Source: Salinispora fenicalii (GTDB taxonomy: Bacteria > Actinomycetota > Actinomycetes > Mycobacteriales > Micromonosporaceae). Taken from it: a stretch of DNA of 64,000 nucleotides. Made by a program: the position numbers and the translations under genes. The stretch lies in assembly GCF_000514815.1 (NCBI RefSeq), contig NZ_AZWQ01000015.1:159061-223060 (forward strand). Reading direction: 5' to 3'. Under the pieces are notes generated by a model that was not told the DNA's origin, made no database searches, and saw nothing but the letters and a program-made list of their open reading frames with translations. Below are positions 1-7,131 of this stretch, piece by piece; within the stretch, counting starts at the first letter, position 1, and each line of letters starts with the position of its first letter.

Positions 1-49
1 GCGTTCGGCGTAGCGGCACGAGGCACCGCAGACAACGGAGGACGCCACA

Positions 50-1759
50 ATGGCGCTGTCCAACCCGGCTCGGCCCGAAGACCCGACGCTCCGATCGGTC
101 CGGGCTCCCCGCCGCCCCCGTGGGGAGGGCCAGTGGGCGCTCGGTCACCACGAGCCGCTCAACGCCAACGAGCGGATCAAGAAGGACGACGACCCACTCA
201 ACGTCCGGGCCCGGATCGAGAATATCTATGCCCACCAGGGCTTCGCCTCGATCGACCCGCAGGACCTGCGGGGTCGGTTCCGCTGGTGGGGGCTATACAC
301 GCAACGCAAGGCCGGCATCGAGGGTGGGCGTACCGCCGTGCTGGAGCCGCACGAGCTTGAAGACGAGTTCTTCATGCTCCGGGTGCGTGTTGACGGTGGG
401 CAGCTCTCCGTGGCCCAGCTCCGGGTGGTGGCCGAGATCTCCCGCGAGTTCGCCCGGGACACCGCCGACATCACCGACCGGCAGAACATTCAGTACCACT
501 GGATCCGGGTCGAGGACATGCCAGAGATCTGGCGTCGACTGGAGTCAGTCGGCCTACAGACCACCGAGGCCTGCGGTGACTGTCCCCGGATCGTGCTCGG
601 TAGCCCGGTCGCTGGCGTGGCCCGCGACGAAGTGATCGATCCGACGCCGGCTATCGACGAGATCGTCCGTCGCTACGTCGGCGACAAGCAGTACTCCAAC
701 CTGCCCCGCAAGTTCAAGTCTTCGATCTCCTGGCTGGTGGACACGCCGTACGAGACGAATGACATCGCCTTCCTCGGGGTGGTTCACCCCGACCACGGCC
801 CCGGTTTCGACCTCTGGGTCGGCGGCGGCCTCTCCACGAATCCGATGCTCGCCCAGCGGCTGGGGGTGTGGGTGCCGCTGCACGAGGTGCCGGACGTCTG
901 GGCGGGGGTGGTGGGCATCTTCCGCGACTACGGCTACCGACGGCTGCGCCACCGCGCCCGGCTGAAGTTCCTGGTCGCCGACTGGGGGGTGGCGAAGTTC
1001 CGGGAGGTGTTGGAGCAGGAGTATCTGGGCCGTGCCCTGCGGGACGGACCGTCGGCCGAGCTGCCGGCGCAGCAGATTGACCACATCGGGGTGCATGAGC
1101 AGCGCGACGGGCGTACCTACGTTGGGGCCGCGGCGACGGTCGGCCGGGTCTCGGGTAGCCAGCTCACCCGGCTCGCCGACGTGGCCGAGGCGCACGGCAG
1201 TGAGCGCGTCCGGCTGACGCCGTACCAGAAGCTGTTGGTGTTGGACGTGCCACCGGACCGGACGGAGTCCCTGGTCGAGGCGCTGAACGAGATCGGCCTG
1301 TCGGCTCGGCCATCGGCTTGGCGGCGTGGCGCCATGGCCTGCACCGGCCTTGAGTTCTGCAAGCTGGCCATCGTCGAGACCAAGGTGCGGGGCGCGGAGT
1401 TGGTGGCCCGGCTGGAGGAACGGCTGCGGGACTTCGACGCCGACATCACCATTCACCTCAACGGCTGCCCGAACGCGTGTGCCCGTACCCAGGTTGCCGA
1501 CATCGGTCTCCGGGGTCAGCTGATGGTCGGCGAGGACGGCCGCCAGGTGGAGGGCTTCCAGGTGCATCTCGGCGGTGGTCTGGGTATGGCGCAGGGCCAG
1601 GCCGCGGGGTTCGGTCGTAAGCCGCGCGGCCTGAAGGTCACGGCGGCGGAGCTTCCGGAGTACGTGGAGCGGCTGGCTCGGCGCTACCTGGCTGGTCGTA
1701 CCGATGGCGAGGCGTTCGCCAACTGGGTGATCCGGGCCGACGAGGAGGAACTGCGATGA
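50..1759 (+). CDS. sir: Ferredoxin-type sulfite (or nitrite) reductase
   Basis: This 569-residue siroheme/[4Fe-4S] reductase most likely reduces sulfite to sulfide in the cytoplasm using ferredoxin. The cluster and siroheme ligands are visible as Cys431-x5-Cys437 (in ACTGLEFC) and Cys473-x3-Cys477 (in NGCPNAC), and two ferredoxin-reductase-like half-domains precede them. The length is normal for actinobacterial SirA/NirA proteins. A clear Shine-Dalgarno (GGAGG, about 36-40) supports the ATG. The stop overlaps the next start (ATGA), and the neighbours are CysH and a sirohydrochlorin chelatase-like protein. That context favours sulfite over nitrite as the substrate, although sequence alone cannot exclude nitrite. 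Confidence 0.93.
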   Translation: MALSNPARPEDPTLRSVRAPRRPRGEGQWALGHHEPLNANERIKKDDDPLNVRARIENIYAHQGFASIDPQDLRGRFRWWGLYTQRKAGIEGGRTAVLEPHELEDEFFMLRVRVDGGQLSVAQLRVVAEISREFARDTADITDRQNIQYHWIRVEDMPEIWRRLESVGLQTTEACGDCPRIVLGSPVAGVARDEVIDPTPAIDEIVRRYVGDKQYSNLPRKFKSSISWLVDTPYETNDIAFLGVVHPDHGPGFDLWVGGGLSTNPMLAQRLGVWVPLHEVPDVWAGVVGIFRDYGYRRLRHRARLKFLVADWGVAKFREVLEQEYLGRALRDGPSAELPAQQIDHIGVHEQRDGRTYVGAAATVGRVSGSQLTRLADVAEAHGSERVRLTPYQKLLVLDVPPDRTESLVEALNEIGLSARPSAWRRGAMACTGLEFCKLAIVETKVRGAELVARLEERLRDFDADITIHLNGCPNACARTQVADIGLRGQLMVGEDGRQVEGFQVHLGGGLGMAQGQAAGFGRKPRGLKVTAAELPEYVERLARRYLAGRTDGEAFANWVIRADEEELR

Positions 1760-1914
1760 GTGACGCCCGTTCCACCCCGCTGTACTGCCCGTACTGCGGG
1801 GAGGAGGACCTGCGGCCGAACGAGGCCGGGCACGGTAGTTGGGAGTGCCACGCCTGCGCCCGGGTCTTCACCGTACGGCTGCAGGGCCTGTTGGCGAAGG
1901 CGGTGCTCCGGTGA
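1756..1914 (+). CDS. Small zinc-ribbon protein between sir and cysH
   Basis: This is a 52-residue ORF with two CxxC knuckles (CPYC near residue 11 and CHAC near residue 34), the hallmark of a zinc ribbon. It overlaps sir by ATGA and the cysH start by GTGA, so all three genes are translationally coupled. A similar small ORF sits between sulfite reductase and cysH in Streptomyces, which argues for a real, conserved role. No function is established for it. It could be an assembly factor or redox partner for the iron-sulfur enzymes on either side; that is inference. Confidence 0.85.
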   Translation: MSDARSTPLYCPYCGEEDLRPNEAGHGSWECHACARVFTVRLQGLLAKAVLR

Positions 1915-2666
1915 GCGGTCTGCTCTGGGCGGCCGGTCTCGGCCTGGTCGGGGCCGGTGAACCGGCCGCCGCGGAAGCGAACCGGCCGGAGTTGCGGACG
2001 CTGGCCGAGACGGCCGGCCGGGAGTTGGCGGGCGCACCGGCGCTGGAGGTAGCCCGGTGGGCGGTCGAGACGTTCGGGGACCGGTTCTGCGTCACCAGTT
2101 CGATGGCCGACGCGGTGCTCGTCCACCTGTTCTCTCGGGTAGCGCCCGGCGTTGACGTGGTCTTCCTGGACACCGGGCTGCACTTCCCGGAGACGCTCAG
2201 GGTCCGGGACCAGGTCGTCCGCACCATGCCGGTGAACGTCCGTTCGATCCGACCCCGGCTGACCGTCGGCCAGCAGGACGGTGAGTACGGGCCGCGCCTG
2301 TTCCACCGCTCCCCGGATGACTGCTGCCAGCTGCGCAAGGTGGAGTCGCTGGAGCGGGCCTTGGATGGGTACGACGCGTGGGCCGCGGGGCTGCGCCGGG
2401 ACGAGTCGCCGTCCCGGGCGAACACCCCGGTGGTGACCTTCGACGCGCGTCGGGGCAAGGTGAAGGTCAACCCGATCGTGGCGTGGACGCAGGCTGATGT
2501 GGAGAGGTACATCTCCCGCTGGAATGTGCCGGTCAACGAGCTGTTCGGCCGGTCCTACAGTTCGGTCGGCTGCTGGCCCTGTACCCGGCGGACGAAGGCT
2601 GGGGAGGATCCGCGGGCCGGCCGGTGGGCGCTGTTCGAGAAGGCCGAGTGCGGCCTGCACGGCTGA
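1911..2666 (+). CDS. cysH: APS-type adenylylsulfate reductase CysH
   Basis: This thioredoxin-dependent reductase of the PAPS/APS family makes sulfite for the upstream sulfite reductase. With the GTG at 1911 it is 251 residues long. The paired cysteines Cys138-Cys139 (DDCCQLRK) and Cys221-x2-Cys224 (GCWPC) are the [4Fe-4S] ligands that mark APS-reducing enzymes. The catalytic cysteine is Cys247 in the C-terminal KAECGLH. An in-frame upstream ATG exists at 1839, but the GTGA overlap with the zinc-ribbon gene fits operon coupling better. No adenylyltransferase genes (cysD/cysN) follow here, so sulfate activation must be encoded elsewhere. Confidence 0.93.
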   Translation: MSGLLWAAGLGLVGAGEPAAAEANRPELRTLAETAGRELAGAPALEVARWAVETFGDRFCVTSSMADAVLVHLFSRVAPGVDVVFLDTGLHFPETLRVRDQVVRTMPVNVRSIRPRLTVGQQDGEYGPRLFHRSPDDCCQLRKVESLERALDGYDAWAAGLRRDESPSRANTPVVTFDARRGKVKVNPIVAWTQADVERYISRWNVPVNELFGRSYSSVGCWPCTRRTKAGEDPRAGRWALFEKAECGLHG

Positions 2667-3400
2667 GCGAGACCGGGGATCCGGTGCTCCTGGTCGCGCA
2701 TGGCAGTCGGGACCCGCGGGCCGCCGCGGCGACGCGGGCGCTGGCCGCGGCGGTGGCCGCCGCGCGGCCTGGCCGGCGGGTGGTGCCGAGCTGGCTGGAC
2801 CATACCCGCCCCGGTCCAACGGAGGCGCTACGGGAGTTGGCTGACGCTGGCTTCCCCCGGGTGGTGCTGGTGCCGCTGCTGCTGACCGCCGCGTATCACT
2901 GGCGGGTGGACATCCCAATGGCCGTCGCCGCGGTCCGCCAGACGGTTCCCGAGCTGGCGGTACGGGTGACCGACGTGCTCGGTCCCGCCGTCCGGGGGGT
3001 CGATCCGGCGTTGTTGGCCGGGTTGCGTCGCCGGCTGGCCGAGGCGGAGCCCGGGGGCTACGACGGACTGGTGTTGGCCGCTGCGGGCACTCGGGATCCG
3101 GCTGCGCGCGCCTCGGTGGGGCGGGTGGCGGCATCGCTGCGGGCGGCCCTGGCCGTTCCGACCCGGGTCTCCTACGCCTCGGCGGCCCCGCCCGCCACTG
3201 GTGTGGCGGTGACCCGCCTGCGGGTACGGGGGGCGCGGCGGGTGGCGGTGGCCGCGTACTTCCTGGCGCCCGGGCTGTTCCACGACGTGGCGACCGCCTC
3301 GGCCCGGCAGGCCGGTGCGGTGGCGGTGGCGGCCCCGCTCTCGGACGCTCCTGAGCTGGTCGACTTGGTCCTTCGCCGGGTGGACGCGGTGTTCGGTTAG
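2648..3400 (+). CDS. Sirohydrochlorin chelatase-like protein (CbiX/SirB family)
   Basis: This is probably the chelatase that inserts iron into sirohydrochlorin to form siroheme, the cofactor of the sulfite reductase in the same operon. The N-terminal VLLVAHGSRDP holds the metal-binding His of the family. A second His lies in the LLLTAAYHWRVDIP segment, and a duplicated half-domain follows, with AAAGTRDP in place of the AHGSRD motif. The start is uncertain: GTG 2648 (used here, 250 residues, overlapping cysH, GAGAAGG just upstream) or GTG 2684, which begins directly at VLLVAHGS. A hairpin at 3458-3500 ends the operon. Cobalt chelation is the alternative activity. Confidence 0.82.
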   Translation: MRPARLSETGDPVLLVAHGSRDPRAAAATRALAAAVAAARPGRRVVPSWLDHTRPGPTEALRELADAGFPRVVLVPLLLTAAYHWRVDIPMAVAAVRQTVPELAVRVTDVLGPAVRGVDPALLAGLRRRLAEAEPGGYDGLVLAAAGTRDPAARASVGRVAASLRAALAVPTRVSYASAAPPATGVAVTRLRVRGARRVAVAAYFLAPGLFHDVATASARQAGAVAVAAPLSDAPELVDLVLRRVDAVFG

Positions 3401-3457
3401 GCCCAGTTGTGGTGGGGTCGTCCAGGTGGTGCAGGTCTCGGTTGACACGGGCCGGGC

Positions 3458-3500
3458 AGCGGAACGCCCCGGTGCTCTGGGCCGACCGGGGCGTTCCGCT
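3458..3500. terminator. Bidirectional hairpin between the sulfur operon and whiB1
   Basis: A perfect 16-bp stem (3458-3473 paired with 3485-3500) carries an 11-nt loop. It lies between two convergent genes, so it can end transcription from either side. There is no long U run, as is usual in this genome. Confidence 0.85.
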
Positions 3501-3512
3501 TTCGGCTGGTGG

Positions 3513-3770
3513 TCAGGCGGTGTGAGCGCGCAGCACCCGGAGGCCGCCGCGACGCTTGACGGCGCGCCGCTCCTCCTCGCTCATTCCGCCCCAGACGCCT
3601 GCGTCCTGGCCGGACTCGAGGGCCCACTGCAGGCACTGATCCGTCACCGGGCAACGCCGGCAGACGGTTTTGGCCTGCTCCACCTGCAGGAGGGCCGGAC
3701 CGGACGTCCCGATCGGGAAGAACAGCTCGGGGTCCTCGTCGCGGCAGACAGCATGGTGACGCCAGTCCAT
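3513..3770 (-). CDS. whiB1: WhiB-family [4Fe-4S] regulator WhiB1/WblE
   Basis: This 85-residue protein has the four WhiB cysteines (Cys9, Cys37, Cys40, Cys46), the GVWGG turn at 58-62 and a basic C-terminal tail. MDWRHHAVCRDEDPELFFP closely matches the start of mycobacterial WhiB1 and streptomycete WblE, which bind the main sigma factor and sense nitric oxide through the cluster. A longer frame begins at 3788, but its first codons contain a GAGGAG that works as the ribosome binding site for the ATG at 3770. Its 5' region holds a CRP-type palindrome and likely promoters. The gene is probably essential, judging from the mycobacterial orthologue. Confidence 0.95.
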   Translation of the reverse strand: MDWRHHAVCRDEDPELFFPIGTSGPALLQVEQAKTVCRRCPVTDQCLQWALESGQDAGVWGGMSEEERRAVKRRGGLRVLRAHTA

Positions 3771-4192
3771 GGCGGCAACACTCCTCATTCTGGATGGGTG
3801 GCAGATGGCTTGCTATATGCATCCGCAGCGCCGGCCGTAACGGTTCGCGTCCGGCTTGCTGGCAATGCGTGAGCAGGCTGTTGGCTCCGTGGACCTGCTG
3901 GAACCGCTCATTCTGCCGAGCGTATCCAGGCGATGTCCCGGAAACTCAAGTCGCTTGTGAATACTTTCACGAACGCTCGCGATGTCAAGGGTGACGCTCG
4001 GAAAACTCCGTGCGGTGAGCAAGCCCACAACCTGTTTGTCCTGATTTGACCGAGGCTCCGGATACTCGGAGTACCACAGTCGGGGATCAATATAGTACGG
4101 CGGCGCTGATTTCGCTGACATTTCCGTCACTCACCCCACGTGGCGCCAATCGTCATGGACGGGCCGGCTCAACCGAGGGGAGTGCCCGAGAG
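3771..4192. other. Long 5' region of whiB1 (no convincing gene)
   Basis: These 422 bases separate whiB1 from the end of the lipid kinase gene, both on the minus strand. Short ORFs exist but lack family signals. On the minus strand there are two possible promoters. One is TTGACA at 3988-3983, with a weak -10 near 3965-3960. The other is TTGAGT at 3949-3944 with TACGCT at 3924-3919 (19-bp spacer). A CRP-type site lies between and over them. The whiB1 mRNA would then have a leader of about 140-185 nt. Confidence 0.6.
3956..3971. promoter_or_regulatory. CRP-type operator upstream of whiB1
   Basis: The sequence reads TGTGA-N6-TCACG, matching the CRP consensus TGTGA-N6-TCACA at 9 of 10 positions. 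It is centred about 17 bp upstream of a TTGAGT/TACGCT promoter reading towards whiB1. In M. tuberculosis the CRP orthologue Rv3676 is known to control whiB1, so the site is well placed. Binding here is inferred. Confidence 0.65.
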
Positions 4193-5143
4193 CTAGCAGA
4201 TTACTCGCACTGCCGCGGGTACGGCGGTGAATTCGACTTTCTCGCGCTCGCCCAGGTACTCGCCGTCAAGCTGGAACGCCTGTGGGTGGCGGGCGATCAA
4301 GGTGAACTCGGCCAGGTCGTGGAGTCGGAGCACGTGTTTGCCATGCGGCCCCGGCGCTCGACCGAAGAATTGAGTGATCGTCCGTGTTGTGCTGGTTACC
4401 CGGAGCTGCCGTAGTGCGAACGCGTCCAGGCCGAGGTCGAACGACGCCTCCGGATTCGGATTCACCGCTTGATCGCCGAGGTACGTCCAGGGTGCGGTGT
4501 TCTGGACGATCACTGTGCCGAGTTGCTCCTCGGTGGGCTGGTCCGGCCGCTGGAGGGCGATTGCGGGGTGCCGGCGGTTCGAGGCGAGGAAGTACTGGGC
4601 GAGGGTCGACCGGAAGTACAGGCTGGGCGTGGAGATCTGTCCGCGTCGGCGGGAGCGCTCTACCCGATGGATCACCGCGGCGTCGATTCCGAAACCGGCG
4701 CAGAAGGTGAAGTAGCGGTCGTCCGCCCGCCCTAGGCCGATGGTGCGGTGCCGCCCCAGCCGCAGCCCTTCCAAGATCATGCTGGTGCTGTCCGGCCATT
4801 CCCGGGGTAGGCCGAGAGCGCGGGCGAAGACGTTCGTCGAACCGCCCGGCACAGTGGCCAGAGCGGGGAGCTGCTCGGCCGTCGCCGCCCCGGCCGGCCC
4901 CGTCGTCGGCAGCGCGGCCACCAGGCCGTTGACGACCTCGTTGACCGTGCCGTCGCCACCAAGCGTGACCACCAGGTCAACGCCCTCCTCGGCCGCCTGG
5001 CGGGCCAAGGTCGTGGCGTGCCCCCGGTGTCGGGTGTAGCGCACCGACAGGTCGACCTCACTGCGCAGCGCCCGGACCAGGACATCCCGGCTGCGCTCGC
5101 TGGTGGTGGTGGCCTTGGGGTTGACCACCAGGACGGCCCGCAT
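4193..5143 (-). CDS. Diacylglycerol/sphingosine-kinase-like lipid kinase
   Basis: This is a 316-residue member of the DAGK catalytic family, which phosphorylates diacylglycerol or related lipids at the membrane. It starts MRAVLVVNPKATTT, the family's first beta strand, and has the nucleotide-binding VVTLGGDGTVNEVVNGL near residues 60-80. A later GGSTNVFARALGLP segment is also typical. A longer frame starts at 5170 but adds nine residues with no family support. TACAGT at 5156-5151 sits eight bases before the ATG at 5143, which suggests an almost leaderless mRNA and supports this start. It is divergent from the membrane gene at 5186. The exact lipid substrate cannot be told. Confidence 0.88.
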   Translation of the reverse strand: MRAVLVVNPKATTTSERSRDVLVRALRSEVDLSVRYTRHRGHATTLARQAAEEGVDLVVTLGGDGTVNEVVNGLVAALPTTGPAGAATAEQLPALATVPGGSTNVFARALGLPREWPDSTSMILEGLRLGRHRTIGLGRADDRYFTFCAGFGIDAAVIHRVERSRRRGQISTPSLYFRSTLAQYFLASNRRHPAIALQRPDQPTEEQLGTVIVQNTAPWTYLGDQAVNPNPEASFDLGLDAFALRQLRVTSTTRTITQFFGRAPGPHGKHVLRLHDLAEFTLIARHPQAFQLDGEYLGEREKVEFTAVPAAVRVIC

Positions 5144-5185
5144 GGGCGGCACTGTACCGCGTGGTGACACCGGTATCGTGGTCGC
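5144..5185. promoter_or_regulatory. Compact divergent leaderless promoter region
   Basis: Only 42 bp separate the ATG at 5143 (minus) from the GTG at 5186 (plus). TATCGT at 5174-5179 precedes the GTG by six bases. TACAGT at 5156-5151 precedes the minus-strand ATG by seven. Each promoter's upstream elements must therefore lie inside the other promoter or gene, so the two are probably mutually exclusive or co-regulated. Confidence 0.55.
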
Positions 5186-5575
5186 GTGACGATCGCCTCC
5201 AACCAGATACCCGGCCCACTTCGGTGGGCCGTCCTGATGCTGCGCGGTGAGGCGGTCGCCGTCGGTCTGATCGCCAGCTGGCTGCTCTGGGCCAACCTCG
5301 TGGCGTCCACCACCGACTTGACGTCGGCGCTGCTGCTGACGGCGTTCGCGGCTGGTGTGGCGGCCGTGCTTTGGGCGCTGGGCGGGGCGCTCGCGCGGTG
5401 TCGGGCGGGTGCCCGGGCTCCGTCGATCGTGCTTCAGCTGATGCTGTTGCCGATCGGATGGTTCATGATCCAGGGTGGGGTCGGTTGGCTGGGCGGGCCA
5501 CTGATGGCACTCGGCCTCGGCGTCACCGCCCTGCTGCTGAGTACCCCGACGACCCGTGCCCTCGGCTTCGAGTGA
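5186..5575 (+). CDS. Small integral membrane protein, unknown function
   Basis: The 129-residue product has about four hydrophobic segments (roughly 20-38, 48-68, 80-96 and 100-118) and very few charged residues outside the loops, so it is a polytopic membrane protein. I recognise no family. The GTG start is supported by a TATCGT box seven bases before the first base, consistent with leaderless transcription. It is transcribed divergently from the lipid kinase, and its 3' end faces the anti-sigma factor gene. A role in the envelope or in lipid handling beside the kinase is possible but unproven. Confidence 0.75.
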   Translation: MTIASNQIPGPLRWAVLMLRGEAVAVGLIASWLLWANLVASTTDLTSALLLTAFAAGVAAVLWALGGALARCRAGARAPSIVLQLMLLPIGWFMIQGGVGWLGGPLMALGLGVTALLLSTPTTRALGFE

Positions 5576-5617
5576 GGGCGCCAGCCGGCGCCGCCGGTGG
5601 GGCGGGACCGATTCGAC

Positions 5618-6019
5618 CTAGCTGGCGACGCGACGGGTCAGCAGGGAGATGGTTGCGCGGTCGTTGTCAGCGGTAGCGGCGGCCGAGGTGGTCAGTGCGG
5701 TGAGTACCTTCCAGGCAAAGGAGGACTCGGCCGGCAGCCGCGCACCGCGGGGGGTTGGCACCGTGACCTCGACGGCAAGTGCATCGTCGGTTACGGAGAA
5801 CCGGCACTCCAGCTCGGCGGGCTGGGTGGCGATCGGAAGCAGCATGGCGCACGCCTCGTCAACCGCGATGCGGAGATCCTCGATCTCGTCGAGGGCGAAC
5901 TGCAGCCGGGCCGCGAGCCCGGCCGTGGCCGTGCGGAGCACGGCCAGGTAGCCGCCGTCCGCGGGTACGGTCAGGTGCACCACGTCGTCGCTGGCGGGTT
6001 GGCTGGTCGTCGGAGTCAC
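5618..6019 (-). CDS. UsfX/RsbW-like anti-sigma factor, no adjacent sigma gene
   Basis: This is a 133-residue GHKL-fold protein resembling the mycobacterial anti-SigF factor UsfX. The segments DLRIAVDEACAMLL and SSFAWKVLTALTTSA line up with UsfX DLRLAVDEVC and SFSWHVLTAL. The Asn expected in a kinase N-box is Met here, and no DxGxG loop is visible. It therefore probably binds a sigma or anti-anti-sigma factor with little kinase activity. Normally a sigF gene follows usfX in an overlapping operon. Here the downstream side is a convergent membrane gene, so this copy is an orphan. The start is the GTG at 6019 after a G-rich Shine-Dalgarno. Confidence 0.8.
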   Translation of the reverse strand: MTPTTSQPASDDVVHLTVPADGGYLAVLRTATAGLAARLQFALDEIEDLRIAVDEACAMLLPIATQPAELECRFSVTDDALAVEVTVPTPRGARLPAESSFAWKVLTALTTSAAATADNDRATISLLTRRVAS

Positions 6020-6106
6020 GCGTCATCCCCCCGGGGCACCCGCTACCCGGATCGGGGGTAGCGGCCCGTCAGGGAATTCTACCCGGTAGCCCCGACTGAA
6101 CTACCA

Positions 6107-6148
6107 CGGCGACGGCCGGCGCGTCCGCGGACGCGCCGGCCGTCGCCG
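6107..6148. terminator. Long palindromic terminator downstream of sodN
   Basis: A perfect 20-bp stem (6107-6126 with 6129-6148) with a minimal central loop lies 12 bases past the sodN stop codon and before the anti-sigma gene. It ends the sodN transcript and insulates the next gene. It is the longest stem in the window. Confidence 0.85.
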
Positions 6149-6160
6149 TTGGCGTTTCGG

Positions 6161-6565
6161 CTACGCCTTCTTGGTCTCCCAGAAGATCTTCGAGATCTCG
6201 TCGATCTTCTGCAGCAACTCGTCGGCCTTCGCCGGGTCGGTCGCGCCCTTGGCACCGGCCGCGCCGGCTAGCTTGGTGGCCTCGTTGAAGAGCTGGTGCA
6301 GGTGCGGGTACTTCTCGAAGTGGGCCGGCTTGAAGTAGTCGGTCCAGAGCACCCACAGGTGGTGCTTCACCAGCTCGGCCCGCTGCTCCTTGATCAGGAT
6401 GGCCCGGGTGCGGAACTCCGGGTCGGTGTTGGCCTGGTACTTCTCACAGATCATTTTTACTGACTCGGCCTCGATCCGGGCCTGGGCCGGGTCGTAGACA
6501 CCGCAGGGCAGGTCGCAGTGGGCGCTGGCGGTCACTCGGGGGGTGAGGATGCGTGGAAGTCGCAT
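6161..6565 (-). CDS. sodN: Nickel superoxide dismutase precursor
   Basis: This nickel-dependent enzyme disproportionates superoxide in the cytoplasm. The precursor is 134 residues. A 15-residue propeptide (MRLPRILTPRVTASA) is followed by the nickel hook HCDLPCGVYD, whose mature residues His1, Cys2 and Cys6 bind the metal. The propeptide must be removed for nickel to bind; the peptidase gene sodX is divergently encoded next door. The frame extends to 6736, but an AGGAGG motif sits just before the ATG at 6565. In Streptomyces, nickel and Nur control this gene; no clear Nur box was identified here. Confidence 0.97.
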   Translation of the reverse strand: MRLPRILTPRVTASAHCDLPCGVYDPAQARIEAESVKMICEKYQANTDPEFRTRAILIKEQRAELVKHHLWVLWTDYFKPAHFEKYPHLHQLFNEATKLAGAAGAKGATDPAKADELLQKIDEISKIFWETKKA

Positions 6566-6578
6566 CAGGAGCCTCCTG
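6566..6578. promoter_or_regulatory. Palindrome overlapping the sodN ribosome binding site
   Basis: CAGGAG-C-CTCCTG is a 13-bp palindrome that directly abuts the sodN ATG and contains its Shine-Dalgarno on the minus strand. The one-base centre makes an RNA hairpin unlikely, so a protein site or chance symmetry is more plausible. Confidence 0.4.
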
Positions 6579-6640
6579 GGAAGTTTGCGATGATCGAGCA
6601 CGACATTACTTGGACGCCGTACCTGGTGGAGGTGAACGGC

Positions 6641-6991
6641 ATGCGCCCGCCCCCGCCGTGCCCGGTGCCACGCGCCCGGTGGTCGCTCTCCGCCGTTCTG
6701 GTGACGGGTCCTTCCATGGCGCCGACCCTGCGGCACGGTGACGCGGTACTGGTGCGCCGTGGGGACCGCGGTATCCGGGCCGGGGACGTGGTGGTCGCGG
6801 TCTTTCGGAGCCGTCCCGACCTGCTGGTGGTCAAGCGGGCGGTCGGTCCGACCGCGGAGGGCTGGTGGCTCGCGGGCGACAATCCATTGATCACTGACGA
6901 CTCGCGGGCATACGGTGGAGCGGACATCTGGGGGCGGGTGGTGGCGCGCTACTGGCCGCGGCCTCGACTGCTGTGCCGCCGTGGAGTATGA
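6641..6991 (+). CDS. sodX: SodX signal-peptidase-like maturation protease
   Basis: This S26-type Ser/Lys peptidase removes the NiSOD propeptide. The product is 116 residues with the Ser nucleophile in VLVTGPSMAPTL and the general-base Lys in LLVVKRAVG, followed by a LAGDNP-type segment. I chose the ATG at 6641 because GGAGGTGA lies just upstream. Earlier in-frame starts (6590, 6518) would overlap the sodN control region. The divergent sodN-sodX arrangement and the lack of any other signal-peptidase context make the assignment firm. There is no N-terminal membrane anchor, in line with a cytoplasmic substrate. Confidence 0.9.
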   Translation: MRPPPPCPVPRARWSLSAVLVTGPSMAPTLRHGDAVLVRRGDRGIRAGDVVVAVFRSRPDLLVVKRAVGPTAEGWWLAGDNPLITDDSRAYGGADIWGRVVARYWPRPRLLCRRGV

Positions 6992-7131
6992 CCCTACTCA
7001 CATCCGGGCGACGTACTGCGCACTATGCTCGGCAGGTGTCCCGGGTGACCCCCACACCTCTGCCGCCGGTCGGCGCCCACCTCGCGTCCGGACCAGCTGG
7101 TCCATCTGCTCGACAGATCCTGGAGTCACCA

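Noticed and set aside
3813..4130. Minus-strand ORF of 105 codons upstream of whiB1
   Set aside because: No family pattern; it overlaps the likely whiB1 promoters and the CRP-type site.
6590..6991. Upstream sodX start at 6590
   Set aside because: The ATG at 6641 has a much better ribosome binding site and still contains the full peptidase domain.
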